A DNA stretch of 64,000 nucleotides from Cercozoa sp. M6MM (Eukaryota > Endomyxa: Ascetosporea): the NCBI GenBank assembly GCA_040357565.1, contig JBDODJ010000003.1; one strand, written 5' to 3'. Shown piece by piece: positions 1 through 10,374 of this stretch. A model generated the notes under the pieces. It searched no databases and was not told the origin of the DNA. It was given only the letters and a program-made list of their open reading frames with translations. The number at the start of each line of letters is the position of its first letter. The first letter of the stretch is position 1. The translations under genes and the position numbers were made by a program.

Positions 1-1
1 C

Positions 2-1444
2 CGTCGGTACAAGAACCGCGAGCACCAAATCATGCGCGTCGTCAAGCACCGCAACATCGTGGAAGTCAAGGACGCATTCTACTCGCGTGGTACTCTTTCC
101 TTCCGGAACTTTGTTTCATTTGTATCTGCGTATGTATGTGTGTGTGTGTGTGTGAACAGGAGAGAGAAGGCAAGACATCTACCTGAACCTAGTGATGGAG
201 TACATTCCCGAGACGGTGTCGCAGACGTGTCGCAACCACGCACGCGCACGGCAACTCATCCCGATGACGCTGGTCAAGGTCTACATGTACCAGATGTGCC
301 GTGCCATGGCCTACTGCCACGCACGCGGCATCTGTCACCGTGACATCAAGCCGCAAAACCTGCTGCTCGACCCGCGCTCGCATATCGTCAAGCTGTGCGA
401 CTTTGGCTCAGCCAAGGTGCTGCGTGAGGGTGCCCTTTTTGTCTCCCCCCCCCCCCCCACCCGGTATGCAAGTGTGTATGATATGCACAGGTGAACCCAA
501 CAATGCCTACATCTGCTCGCGGTACTACCGAGCGCCCGAGCTTATTTTTGAGGCGCGTGACTACACGTGCGCCATCGACATGTGGTCACTCGGCTGCGTG
601 TTCGCCGAGTTGCTGATCGGACACCCGCTGTTTCAGGGCAGCTCTGGGTACTCTCCCTTCCTTCCTTCTCCCTTCTTTCTGCCCTCCTCCTTCTCCCTTC
701 TTTCTGCCTTCCTTCCTTCTTTCTGCCTTCCTTCCTTCTTTCTTTCCTTCGTTGCCCTTCGTTGCTTCAATGTAAAGTCTGCTATATGTGCTAATATGCT
801 GGTGTGTGAGCGCAGTGTGGATCAACTTGTCGAGATGCTCAAGGTGCTGGGCGCACCGACGCGCGAGGACATCCTGGCCATGAACAAGCACTACACGCAG
901 TTTAAGTTCCCAGTGGTGGAGCCGCACCCCTGGGAGAAGGTCTTCCGACACAAGGTACCCCCTCCCTCCCCACTTCATATAGAGTGCGTATGTTACCTTG
1001 CTTTCTGGACAGGCAACACACGAGGCGATCGACCTGATCAGCAAGCTGCTGGTGTACCACCCGGTACGCCGGTACACGGCACTGCAGGCGCTGTCGCACG
1101 AGTTCTTCGACGAGCTGCGCGCCGAGGGAGCCAAGCTGCCGAACGGCAAGCCGCTGCCGCAGCTGTTCGACTTCACGGCCGACGAGCTGCTGCAGATGCG
1201 TAAGCATGGCGTCGAGGAACGCCTGGTGCCGGCGCACCTGCGCGACGAGATCCTCGCCAGGGTTGGCGATCAGCTCTCAAGTGCTGGTAATCTGGCTCCT
1301 CCCTTCACGTCTTATACATCACGTCTTGTGCAAAATTAAATATATATATATATATATATATATAATGTGTATATTGTGGCAGAGGCACAAGTGTTGGCAC
1401 AACAGCGGGAGGCCACGTCGCCTTCGGCCATGCAGCAAGACTAG
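2..1444 (+). CDS. GSK3: Glycogen synthase kinase 3 (shaggy-type), 5' partial
   Basis: Ser/Thr protein kinase of the GSK3 family, which phosphorylates primed substrates in signalling and metabolism. Six exons join in frame: 2-89, 160-429, 491-647, 816-954, 1013-1286 and 1383-1444 (stop TAG). Visible motifs are KNREHQIMR (alpha-C helix), [13 protein letters not shown] (catalytic loop), DFGSAK (Mg binding), [12 protein letters not shown] (activation loop with the regulatory tyrosine) and [13 protein letters not shown]. The N-terminal lobe with the Gly-rich loop and VAIK lysine lies upstream of the window. Introns carry a TG run, a C run, CCTT repeats and a TA repeat. The C-terminal tail after the kinase fold is short and Gln-rich. 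Identity is firm; only the missing 5' end limits it. Confidence 0.93.
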
Positions 1445-1758
1445 TGCGCGCAGTACACGCCAGATCCGATTTATTCTTCACTCTGGGAATTCACGGAGCG
1501 ATCATGTGTCGCAGTCGCAAGCAACACGACAACACACACGGCGCTACGCTCACGCAACTAAGCTTGCATTTTTCAATTTCAATTTGCCGCTGAATTCAGC
1601 TTTTACAGGATAAACATCGATAGCTGTACAAGTACATCGATACGATAGCGTGGGGATCTGCTGCGTTTTTTCATTTTTCGACTTCTTTCAACTGGGCGCA
1701 AGTCAACGTCTAAGCGAACAGTGTGCTGCTGCAGTGTGCTACCACAGCATAAACTATC
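1445..1758. other. Intergenic spacer between GSK3 and RBX1
   Basis: About 310 bases with no convincing coding exon. It should hold the GSK3 3' untranslated region and the RBX1 promoter. No TATA box, AATAAA signal or repeat could be assigned with confidence. Confidence 0.4.
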
Positions 1759-2344
1759 ATGAGTGCACCTGAACCGCAGAAGGAGTCAAGTGGGGTAGCT
1801 AATTTTTTGTAAGCTGAGGGTTGAGTTGCATTCTTGTGTTTCCACAGGACAAAAAGACTGCTCCCGTGAGGCCACCAGAGTTTGAATTGACTGAATGGGT
1901 ACTATCTTTTGTATTGTCTTTTGAGTAAAAGTCACACCGACGCTGCATAGAATGCAGTGGCCATGTGGAGCTGGGACATTGACACCGACATCTGCGCCAT
2001 CTGTCGCAATCATATCCAGGACCGTTGTATCGACTGCCAGGCAAACCCAGACTCGCATCTTGCCTCCGAATGCACCATGGCCATTGTATTTGTTGTCTAT
2101 ACATCAATTAAATGCAGAGAGCGATTGGTGTAGTGAACTCTATGTGTATCTGTGTAGGGCACCTGCAGTCACGCATACCACTTCCACTGCATTTCGGTAC
2201 CTCTTGGTTTCGTCTGTCTATATCTACTTGACTGCAAGTCACTCATCCGGTGTCCTGCGACAGAGATGGCTCACCTCGCGGAACGCGTGTCCCATCTGCA
2301 ACCAGGACTGGCACTTTCAACGCACCGCCTCACAGGGGGCTTAA
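1759..2344 (+). CDS. RBX1: RING-box protein 1 (cullin-RING ligase RING subunit)
   Basis: Small RING-H2 protein that recruits the E2 enzyme to cullin-RING ubiquitin ligases and takes part in neddylation. Five exons (1759-1794, 1848-1898, 1951-2085, 2158-2196, 2264-2344) give about 113 residues. The conserved stretch NAVAMWSW, which inserts into the cullin, is followed by [44 protein letters not shown] and NQDWHFQ. All expected Zn-binding Cys/His positions appear present. The Asn-rich RNHI segment resembles RBX1 rather than RBX2 or APC11. The acceptor at 1950 is chosen because it keeps NAV in frame; the later AG at 1956-1957 would break the frame. Confidence 0.93.
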
Positions 2345-2613
2345 ACGAAACCACTTGACAGTGTGTCTCACGTCACTCGAAACTTTCGTTTGAATCGAAT
2401 CAGATTTGTAGTAAATTTACTTGTAGCGACGCTTCCGTTATTCCGGTTGATTGATGATTGATGGTTCTATTTAAACAATTAAGCGTCTTGTAGCTGTGTA
2501 GCTGTGTCATGACCATGGACGGGCCAAAGGGCAAAACAACAATGCGTGTGGGGGCTCCCCGTGACCCAGTCAGTCAGCTACACGACGCGCGGCTTGGAAA
2601 ACAGCAGCTTTGA
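2345..2613. other. Convergent intergenic spacer
   Basis: This is the tail-to-tail spacer between RBX1 and the minus-strand DHHC gene. It should carry both 3' untranslated regions. No clear polyadenylation hexamer or repeat is visible. Confidence 0.35.
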
Positions 2614-4475
2614 TCACAATTCGCCATGCAAGAGCGCGTGCTCTGGGTCATCGGAGCTGACGAGACTCTCGGAGCGACTGCTGTTGGTGTCGCTCAACAT
2701 GTCGAACGTGCCGGTAGTGATCGCATTGTCTCGGTCGCTCGCGACGGTTCGATCGTCGTCGGCCACATCACTGCTGCGCGTGCTTGAAGCTTCAGTGTCG
2801 TGGACGTTTCTCTCGGCACGCAGGGGACGCGCTCGTCGGTCTGCGAGCGACATGCAATTGTAAATGAAAGAAACCGACACGACGCACGAAAGCAAGCAAC
2901 TTGTACCGTAAGCACGCTGTTGCTGCCGCTGCGTGAAGCGTTCGATTTGAGCAGCAGTTGCACGGTGCGCCACCACTAAAGACAAGACAATGAAAGCACA
3001 TCAGATAGAGATATAGTCAGACTACCCCAAGACTGCTCTGCTGAGGCAGCAAAGAAGCGCCACCTGAACCAATAGGAAAGCTGAAGGGAAGGGACAAAAC
3101 CAGATGACAAAAAAGGTACAGGTGGTGCAAAGGTCGACACGGTGCAAAATGTTGATATGGCAGTGGATAAAAACTGCCACCCAACTGGGCCACCTCGGCC
3201 GTGGCGGCGTACCTGTCGTCCATCATGATTTCGCGTGTTGTGAAACCAGTGAACTGAAAAGCACCAATTGAATGTACATAGTTTGTGTTACACACGAATG
3301 GAAATGGTACCGCAAGCCACACGTGCATGCAAGTAAGCATGCCACTCATCATAAGAGCAAAGCCCAGGAAGATGAGGAACGCCACACGCGCCAAAATGAG
3401 CATGCCACCGGCATCCTCGTCCGGTTGGAACACGATCAGTGACTGCTGGGGTAGATACAAAGACCACAACGGCACCAATGGAGTATAGTAAAGTACACTC
3501 AAAAAGCAGCGCAGCACAAGTGAAACTTCGGCCAGTAGGAAGAACACGAACAAGCCTGCATATACCAAGGAACTACACAAAAAAATTGAACACCTGCATG
3601 TGGTACCATGGTTGCGCAGACCGATACAGTTGCCCATGAAGGGACAGTGGTGGTCGAAACGTGCCACACAGCGGCCACACTCGCGGCAATCTGGACAGGC
3701 AATAATACATGCAACCTAAGGTCAGTCTTAAACGCACTGAGAAGGTTACGCTTGGATCGAGGCGGTCGCGTGGCGCGGCACACCACGCATATTCTGAGTT
3801 CCTCGCCCTAGAGATTACAAATACACACAGTGCAGGTTACATGCAGTTAGTTCGTGCACTTGCAGTCAAGAAAAGTACATTGTGCGAGGCATCGACCAAA
3901 CCGTGCTCACTGGCAGCTGTGGTCAGGAAGCGATTACCCTGACTAGGCAGACACCCAGAGTTTGCAAGCTGTACCATCGCTCAATAAGTGTCCAGTTTCT
4001 TGTGCACTTGGACTTTCAACCACGACTTCTTCCAAGTCTATGTTTGAGCATACATTCAACTCAAGACAGGAAAGAGCGTGCTGCTGGACCATGTGGTCGT
4101 ACATCAATAAATCCAGGGTCGCTGAGGCACACGGCAAAATACCTACACCACGAGGTTAAACAAGTCAAACAAGTTAATTTTTTGCTGTTACAACTCAAGT
4201 ACAGGAAGGTGGCCAGTGCGAGGTGCAGAAAGAAACTGAAGATCGTGCCGACATTGCCTTTCAGTATCCTGCATCGGTGGTCTGCATTCTTCCAATCGAG
4301 AAAGACGGGTGTGACTCGTACCGTTTAGACAATGGCGTCTGTACGATGAGGAAGGCGATGACACCAAAGGACTGGAGGCACGTGAACTACAAACCCAGAG
4401 TCTGCCGTTGTTTTCACATCGAAAACAAGGTTTGCCCCCACCATTGCCACTGCTTCGGTCCGAAAATTCGGCCAT
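2614..4475 (-). CDS. DHHC-type protein S-acyltransferase
   Basis: Integral membrane palmitoyltransferase that attaches palmitate to cysteines of cytosolic proteins. The DHHC cysteine-rich domain is spliced near 3600-3810: [30 protein letters not shown], then [12 protein letters not shown]. Before it come a transmembrane stretch ([17 protein letters not shown]) and the SDPGFID motif. After it come two membrane spans (3300-3560) and the TTxE motif (GFTTREIMM, about 3215-3245). The tail is Ser/Asp-rich and ends at 2614. The start at 4475 ([10 protein letters not shown]) is chosen because the segment up to GRLWV resembles DHHC N-termini. The joins around the first membrane span (4300-4440) and between TTxE and the tail are unresolved. 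It is head to head with the next gene, about 360 bases apart. Confidence 0.85.
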
Positions 4476-4834
4476 CTACGCTTGGCCAACTCAAACATCC
4501 CGAAGAGCGCACGTCTGTGCTCACACTAACACCAATTTGCGTGTTGGATGCACTAGCTGCTGGCGTTTGATTGATCAGAGGCCTGGCAAACAGTTAAACA
4601 GTGATGGAACTTGATGAGCCAGAGCGTTCTAATCCGATCGCCTCCGACCTGGTATCACATTTGGCGCAAGAACAACAATTCCCAGGTACGCTTCCGGGCT
4701 TTGAGCAGTTTGGACTAGCCTATGCCGTTTCGCGTTCGTTTCTTCGCACCGGTGGCTCGCTGCTGTTTCGTTGTCTCAAAAACTGAGAAACTGGAGCCCC
4801 CCCCCCCCTACAGAGCGAACATCGTTTGGAAATA

Positions 4835-5628
4835 ATGCTCGTGTTTGCCCTTTTTGGACTCTTCGGCGTGGTAAACTGAAAGAATGTTTCACGTGCAGGT
4901 GTATTTCGCTTCCCAAGACTGACTATCCGGGTTGTCTTGCCCCGACATAGGCACTGGCAGGTCGCTGGACAGGCCACCACAATGCGATCGTTCAGTCAAA
5001 GATCAGTGATGCGGCATATGACGGCTTCTACCGCGTACCATAGAGCTGTATACTTGAATACCCCGGGTCAACTGAAGTTGGCTCGTAGCACATTCATTGC
5101 GGACTGACACCTTGGAATCCGCCTGCAACAACGACGGAATCGCCGTACATGCACGTCGGCGCAGGCACTGGCATGCTGCAGGACGATGGCATTGCGCCGC
5201 CCGATTCCAACCCACGTGGTGACATAATTCTTGAAGTTCTACTGTACTAGTAACAGTAGCTACCATTTGTTTTTCTAAATAAAACTAATGAAGTCGAGTT
5301 ACGGTATTTGTATATTTCCTGCACAGGGGCATGTGCCGCGGTGGACTACTGCCTTAATCGGAAAGACTGGTACGCGGATATGGCCGAAAAGTGCTACAAG
5401 GAGCTCGATTCGTGCGACGGTTTTGTCGGCTATTTGAAGAACAGCCTGGACCGCTTGCATCGTGCGATCCAACATCAATGCGTTGCGTCGTCGGGCGACG
5501 ACACGCAGATTCGCCTTTCGGGTGGACGCGTTGTGCTCGCCGAACTTAAGTGCTGCGACCCCTCCAAGTCGCTCTCTTTCGCGACCGGCACTGCCAACAC
5601 TGGACAGCTCGTCATCACGTGTGTCTAG
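4835..5628 (+). CDS. Secreted protein, possibly phospholipase A2-like
   Basis: Four exons join in phase: 4835-4870, 4951-5034, 5099-5215 and 5327-5628. The first two give a clean signal peptide (MLVFALFGLFGVALA). The last exon has ACAAVDYCLNRKDWYAD, then CYKELDSC. This spacing matches the secreted PLA2 active-site pattern ACxxHDxC, but Val stands where the catalytic His should be. A later CC pair (ELKCCDP) and other cysteines suggest disulfides. An alternative model stops exon 3 at a TAG (5248-5250), with AATAAA at 5278, and makes the last exon a separate gene. The PLA2 reading is inference from one short motif; the family is unproven. Confidence 0.4.
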
Positions 5629-5972
5629 TAGACGTTGGGTCCTCCTTTCAGCCCATCGAATTCGGCCAAAGCCAAAACTGAAGTGATTTGACCCTTTTTA
5701 ACAATCTACAACCTCACTTCGAGATGCATCTGATACAAGTATCTCAACTTTTAGCGCGGCCTATAGTGATCATAATATGAAAATGCGGTCATAAAAGGCG
5801 TTGTTCGATACGACAAAAATTGTAAGTTTTAATCAAACTCCAAAACAACAACAACTCTATTCAAAAACCAGGACTGTTTGAGGACAGAAGCAGGAAGTCG
5901 CGTGGGTGTGTGCAGACCTTTTTGTTGTACCTGAAGCAAGCACTGTGCTGATCTGTTGTCCTCAGGAACTAC
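5629..5972. other. Intergenic spacer
   Basis: AT-richer stretch of about 340 bases between two plus-strand genes. No exon or repeat was recognised. It should hold the upstream 3' untranslated region and the promoter of the next gene. Confidence 0.35.
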
Positions 5973-6904
5973 ATGACGAGGCTGTTGGGCTTTCAAGTTC
6001 TGCTGGGGCTTGCCGTGTGCGCCCACCCCAAGGTGCATGTTATTCGTCTCCAGACGCCGAAGCTGCTGTCGTATGAGGACGTGCCTCAGATTCCTTCGAT
6101 TGCCAAAGACTCCGCCCTGCTGGTACGAAAACCTATCGATAGGTCGCTGACCGCTTTCAGTTTTTTTTTTTTAAATGAGAATTAACCTTGTAAAATTTAG
6201 TGCTCATCAGTGGCTTCGGCCAACTGTGCAGCTTTACACGCACGTCCATCGCACAGATCGTTTCAGACTACGGTCAAAACCGGCGAGGATGTTTCTGAGA
6301 TGATTGATCTCACGCAAGTCAGCGATGTCGTACTTTGACCTTCAATTTTATACCGATCTCACAGATTTATTTTCCCGCAAACTTCTTTGCTCAGCTGGGA
6401 GGAATGCTTCGCGACTTTGGGTTTTCCGAGGACGAAATCGACGCCGTAGCGTGTTCTTCTCTGCCCATGCACAAGTAGTTTTCAATTGTGAGTATCGTTG
6501 CATAGGCCATCGAAACTGCTGGGCGGTTTGAGTTCCGCATCAGTGAAGACAATGCCGACGACAATGCCGACACCGATGCTGCTTCGTCTGGCAGTGATGA
6601 AGAGCAAACGAGGTTACGAATTGAAGAAGATGACCTCCAAATCACCGCCGATGCCGATTACTTCAAGGACCTGTACGTTGATGTCACATGTACAGTGCCT
6701 TGTTTGCCGAAGCTTGTCTGACTTGCAGTTGTTTGTAGCTCTGATGAGGAGTTTTATGAGATGCTTCTGCAAGCTATGGAACTACAAAACGGTGGCGAAG
6801 CGTTTTTCGCCGACTTTGAACTCGAGTCAACCAGACATAAGAACAAGAACGAGAAGAAACAAGAAACACAAGCCGAAGAACAAGAAGAATCAACGGGTGA
6901 CTAA
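5973..6904 (+). CDS. Secreted acidic protein of unknown function
   Basis: Exon 1 opens with a likely signal peptide (MTRLLGFQVLLGLAVCA). Five exons can be joined in phase using introns of about 60-110 bases. The boundary after FSEDEIDA (donor near 6447, acceptor 6509) restores the frame. The middle is rich in Asp and Glu (SEDNADDNADTDAASS, then SDEEQTRLRIEEDD). The C-terminus has SDEEFYEMLLQAMEL followed by a charged Lys/Glu tail ending STGD. Total length is about 250 residues. No enzyme motif is visible. An acidic secreted or ER-lumen protein, for example a calcium binder or chaperone-like factor, would fit, but no family was recognised. Confidence 0.55.
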
Positions 6905-7192
6905 TCACTAGTTGTACTGTAATCAAATGGCATAATCAAATGGCATAGACATTTCGCGGAGCTTTCAGAGAACTGTCAAAGAACCTCCGTTTTTGCGGAT
7001 CGATCCGATCAACCGATCCGTCCAACTGTACGCGAAGAATATAAAGCGGCTCTTGTGCTTTGCACGGCAACTGTGCTTGTGCAGTGCAGTACTGTAGTTC
7101 TCGTGTTGATTTCGTAGTGTGTGGTGTCTGTGGAGAGTGTGAGCGAGGTTACACCGCTCCCGGAACTAGCGTCACTTTTTTCTTCAAACGCG

Positions 7193-7993
7193 ATGCAGAG
7201 TGTCAAGTATGTTTTCCTGTTGTCCTGCCTGTGTCAGTCGAGGTTCCTCCGCTCTGTAGATGTGTTGTTGTTGGTGACGGCGCAGTCGGGTACGTTCATT
7301 ATATCATGCGCGTATGTACGTGGTTATGCTCGGCAATGTCGCAGCAAGACATGCCTGCTGATCTCGTACACGACGAATGCCTTCCCTGGCGAGTACATTC
7401 CGGTAGCCCTGTTCAACGCATGTTTAACTTCGGTGTATGTGTTGGTGTGTGCAGACGGTGTTTGACAACTACTCGGCCAACATCATGATGGAGGGACAGC
7501 CTATCCACCTGGGTCTGTGGGATACTGCCGGCCAAGAAGACTTTAACCGTCTTCGACCGCTGTCATACCCAGAAACAGACGTGTTTTTGGTATCTACTGC
7601 GCTTGTGTCTTGTTTTTTGGTGACGGTGACGTTTGATGGGCCAGATTTGCTTTGCTGTGTCGTCTCCCGCTTCGTTTGAAAACGTGCGTGCGAGATGGTA
7701 CCCGGAGCTGCAGCACCACGCGCCCGGTGTGCCAATCATTCTTGTTGGCACGAAGAGCGACCTGCGTAACGACGTGCACACCAAGCAGGTGCCTCTTGTC
7801 GCTTGCCACACTTCTTTTGTGTTCTACTCGACTAATGAAACACAGGAGCTTGCAGCCAAGGACCTCGACGTTATCAGTGAGGAGCAGGCGCTCTCGATGA
7901 AGAAGACAATTGGTGCTGTCGACTATCTTGAGTGTTCGGCGCTGACGCAAGAGGGCCTCAAGAAGCTGTTTGACAAGGCCATTCACGTGACAT

Positions 7994-8032
<39 letters not shown>

Positions 8033-8155
8033 GATTCTCTGTGCTCCTCTTTGCAAACGACTGACCGTGTGTGTGTGTGTGTGTGTATGTAGGTGGCACT
8101 CAACAAGCAAAACAACCCGATGCCGCGAAAGAAGAAGAACTGCTTGATTTTGTAG
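7193..8155 (+). CDS. RAC1: Rac-family small GTPase
   Basis: Rho-family GTPase acting on actin and membrane signalling. Exons give [20 protein letters not shown] (P-loop), then [14 protein letters not shown] (switch I and Rho-type effector loop), [19 protein letters not shown] (switch II), VGTKSDLR (guanine specificity) and [15 protein letters not shown] (SAK-like motif). The tail is a Lys/Arg polybasic stretch ending in CLIL, a CAAX box predicted to be geranylgeranylated. The start at 7193 gives MQSVKCVVVGD, the usual Rho-family N-terminus. At least six exons are present. The last intron contains a CT repeat (about 7995-8030) and a TG repeat (about 8067-8090). The Rho insert region is recognisable, which separates it from Ras. 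Confidence 0.95.
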
Positions 8156-8501
8156 AGCACCACTGCACCGTCGTTGCCACGCTTCAGGTCTCTCGTTAGT
8201 TCTGCACGATGGAAGGTCGAGTCCCTTCCCCTCCCGCCTTTCGATATCGATCGCGTGTGCGTGTGGTCTGAACGCCAACTCGAGTTACTCTTCGTTCGTG
8301 CGTTTTAGTTGTGTGCTAGTTTACTTTGTATTATTGTGATCTTTAAACAATGCTGATTGAACCGGAATTTGCTTCGCTTTTGCCAACTGAAGGAACGGAA
8401 GGCGGTCAAATTGATTTTAGTACAAGTCCATGTCAACATGGACGGAACTTATAGGCACCGCATGCCAGTGAACAATCCAGGGGGGGGGGGGGGAGAAACC
8501 C

Positions 8502-9242
8502 TTAAGAACGCTCCGCGTCAACCTGCTCGCGCACCTACAACACAAAGCGAAATATGGAGAAGCTTGAAGTGCCACAATGCAAGAAACAAAACGGTACAAT
8601 TTGGCGCTTCTGCGTCGACTTGTCTGACTTTCGGTCGGTGATGCGGTGCTTGCCGTGCTTCTCCATGCCGGCTTTGTGGGCCTGCGGACGAGGGTCCTGG
8701 CCATGCGCGCGCAAAACGCGCTCGGGCGCATCGCGTTCCTTGCGGTTCTGTTGCTGTTGCTGCTCGTTACGCGGCGGCAGGTCTTCCTTCGGCATCTTTG
8801 GTTTTGAAGAGTAGAGAGTTGAGCTGGTCAGGCGCTTGCTCTGCTGTGCCTGCAAAAGGTACTGTACAGGAAAGTGCTAAAACCGAATCCGCAAAAAGGA
8901 GTTTGCAAATTTTGCAAACAACCGCGGTGGAAAGGGGTTGGTGGACTTCTACCTGCTCAAGTTGTTGTAAACGCTGTACGGTAGTGTACGACAATTTGTA
9001 AAGACAGAAACTATCCGATGGCGGCCAAGGCGATCAAGGCTGGCTGTTGGGTCAACCAAGAATGTTCTGTCCAGTGCAGTACGTTTGGGCATTGGTCCCG
9101 GCTCTTGGGGCTCACCTTTTGACTGTCCGTGTGATACAGGAGCTGCAAAGCCAGGCCAAGCACGTACGGTTGGTTGACAATCTAAGCAACTTATTGGCGG
9201 CAAGTCGCGAAGAACAGGGATAATTCTTTTTGCAAGTGCCAT
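8502..9242 (-). CDS. Small basic Gln-rich protein, 5' structure uncertain
   Basis: Three 3' exons are convincing: one ending VQRLQQLEQ (near 8960-9000), one with [18 protein letters not shown] and a Gln run through [18 protein letters not shown] (8600-8850), and a short last exon ending [10 protein letters not shown] with stop at 8502. The protein is strongly charged, low in hydrophobic residues and probably partly disordered. The start is not resolved. An ATG at 9242 opens a long reading frame ([13 protein letters not shown]), but no clean join to the later exons was found. That ATG lies only 40 bases from the PSMA5 start. A run of 14 G at 8481-8494 lies just 3' of the stop. No family was recognised. 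Confidence 0.45.
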
Positions 9243-9281
9243 CAAGCTTGCAGACGCCGTGCAGAAAGCAGTTTTCGAGTC

Positions 9282-10287
9282 ATGAGTTGGAACAGCAACG
9301 CAGGCTACGACTACGGTGTCAACACATTCTCGCCGGAGGGCCGCCTGTTCCAGGTCGAGTACGCCATCTCGTCGATCAAGGTACCTTTTCACTTCTTGTT
9401 TATTTCTCCCGAGCTTCCGAGTGCATATTTTCCATTTTTTCTGCGCGCAGTTGGGATCGACGGCACTTGGCATCCAAACGGCAGATGGTGTGATTCTTGC
9501 GTCTGAGAAGCGACTCACCTCTCCGTTGCTTGTTCCGGACAGCATTGTCAAGATCAGGTATCCCCGTGCTTTGAAAAACACAACCCCGAGTTTTTAATTC
9601 GACACTCACTGACGCTCACTTTCTAGTGAAATCGACGCGCACATCGCTTGCGCTGTGAGTGGCCTGCAGAGTGATGCGCGCACGCTTGTTGACCACTGTC
9701 GCCGCGCATCACAGGACCACTGGTTCGTGCATGACGAGAAGATGCAAGTGCGCTCGATCGCGCAGTCGATTTCAGATTTGTCCCTCGGCTTTGGTGAGGG
9801 CAAGAAAAACAAGATGTCGAGACCGTACCTCGTTTCTGCCCGTTATGATGCTTGAAAGCGTACATGAGTGCACGTCTGCAGATACGGCTGCTCGCTTCTG
9901 CTGGGTGGCGTCGATGACGTCGAAGGCGCTGTGTTGTACCACACGGATCCGTCGGGCACGTTCACGAAGTACAAGGCCAAGAGCATTGGCGCTGGTCCCT
10001 TCGCTCTGTTCGGCTTGGCATATGTGCGCTTGGTTTTGTTGATCCTTGTGTTCGCAGGCATGGAAGCTGCTCGCAGTGCCCTCCAGGAGGACTACGACTC
10101 ATCTATGACGCTTGAGGCCGCCGAGACACTCGCCCTCAACGTCCTCAAGCAGGTCATGAAGGAGAAGATCAGCAGCAGCAACGTTGAGGTGGTGTCGGTG
10201 ACGACCGAGGGTATCCACAAATACACGCAGGAGGAGATCGACGCCATCATCGAGCGCCTCGCTGCCAACCCGCTGCATGACGAGTAG
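9282..10287 (+). CDS. PSMA5: 20S proteasome subunit alpha-5
   Basis: Structural alpha-ring subunit of the 20S proteasome. The alpha signature [19 protein letters not shown] is followed by [40 protein letters not shown], then [16 protein letters not shown] and YHTDPSGTF. These match alpha-5 (zeta/Pup2) better than other alpha subunits, notably EKRITSPL and SRP. The C-terminus runs [12 protein letters not shown] to NPLHDE. Exons are separated by short introns at about 9380, 9558, 9828 and 10006. The start at 9282 ([12 protein letters not shown]) places the signature at the usual position. The gene is head to head with the small basic protein gene. Confidence 0.95.
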
Positions 10288-10374
10288 CTATAACTTAAAT
10301 CTAGCATGCGTACGTATACCGAGGCTCGGAAACCAGCATACTAGCCGCGCTGTGCGCGTAGCCTCACGCGAAAA

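Noticed and set aside
1206-1613. A plus-strand frame running past the GSK3 stop
   Set aside because: It reads the GSK3 exon in a different frame and continues through a TA repeat. It is a shadow of the real gene.
4604-4786. A 61-codon open frame starting MELDEPERSNPIASDL
   Set aside because: It does not join in phase to the signal-peptide exon at 4835 and has no domain. It probably lies in the 5' untranslated or promoter region of the next gene.
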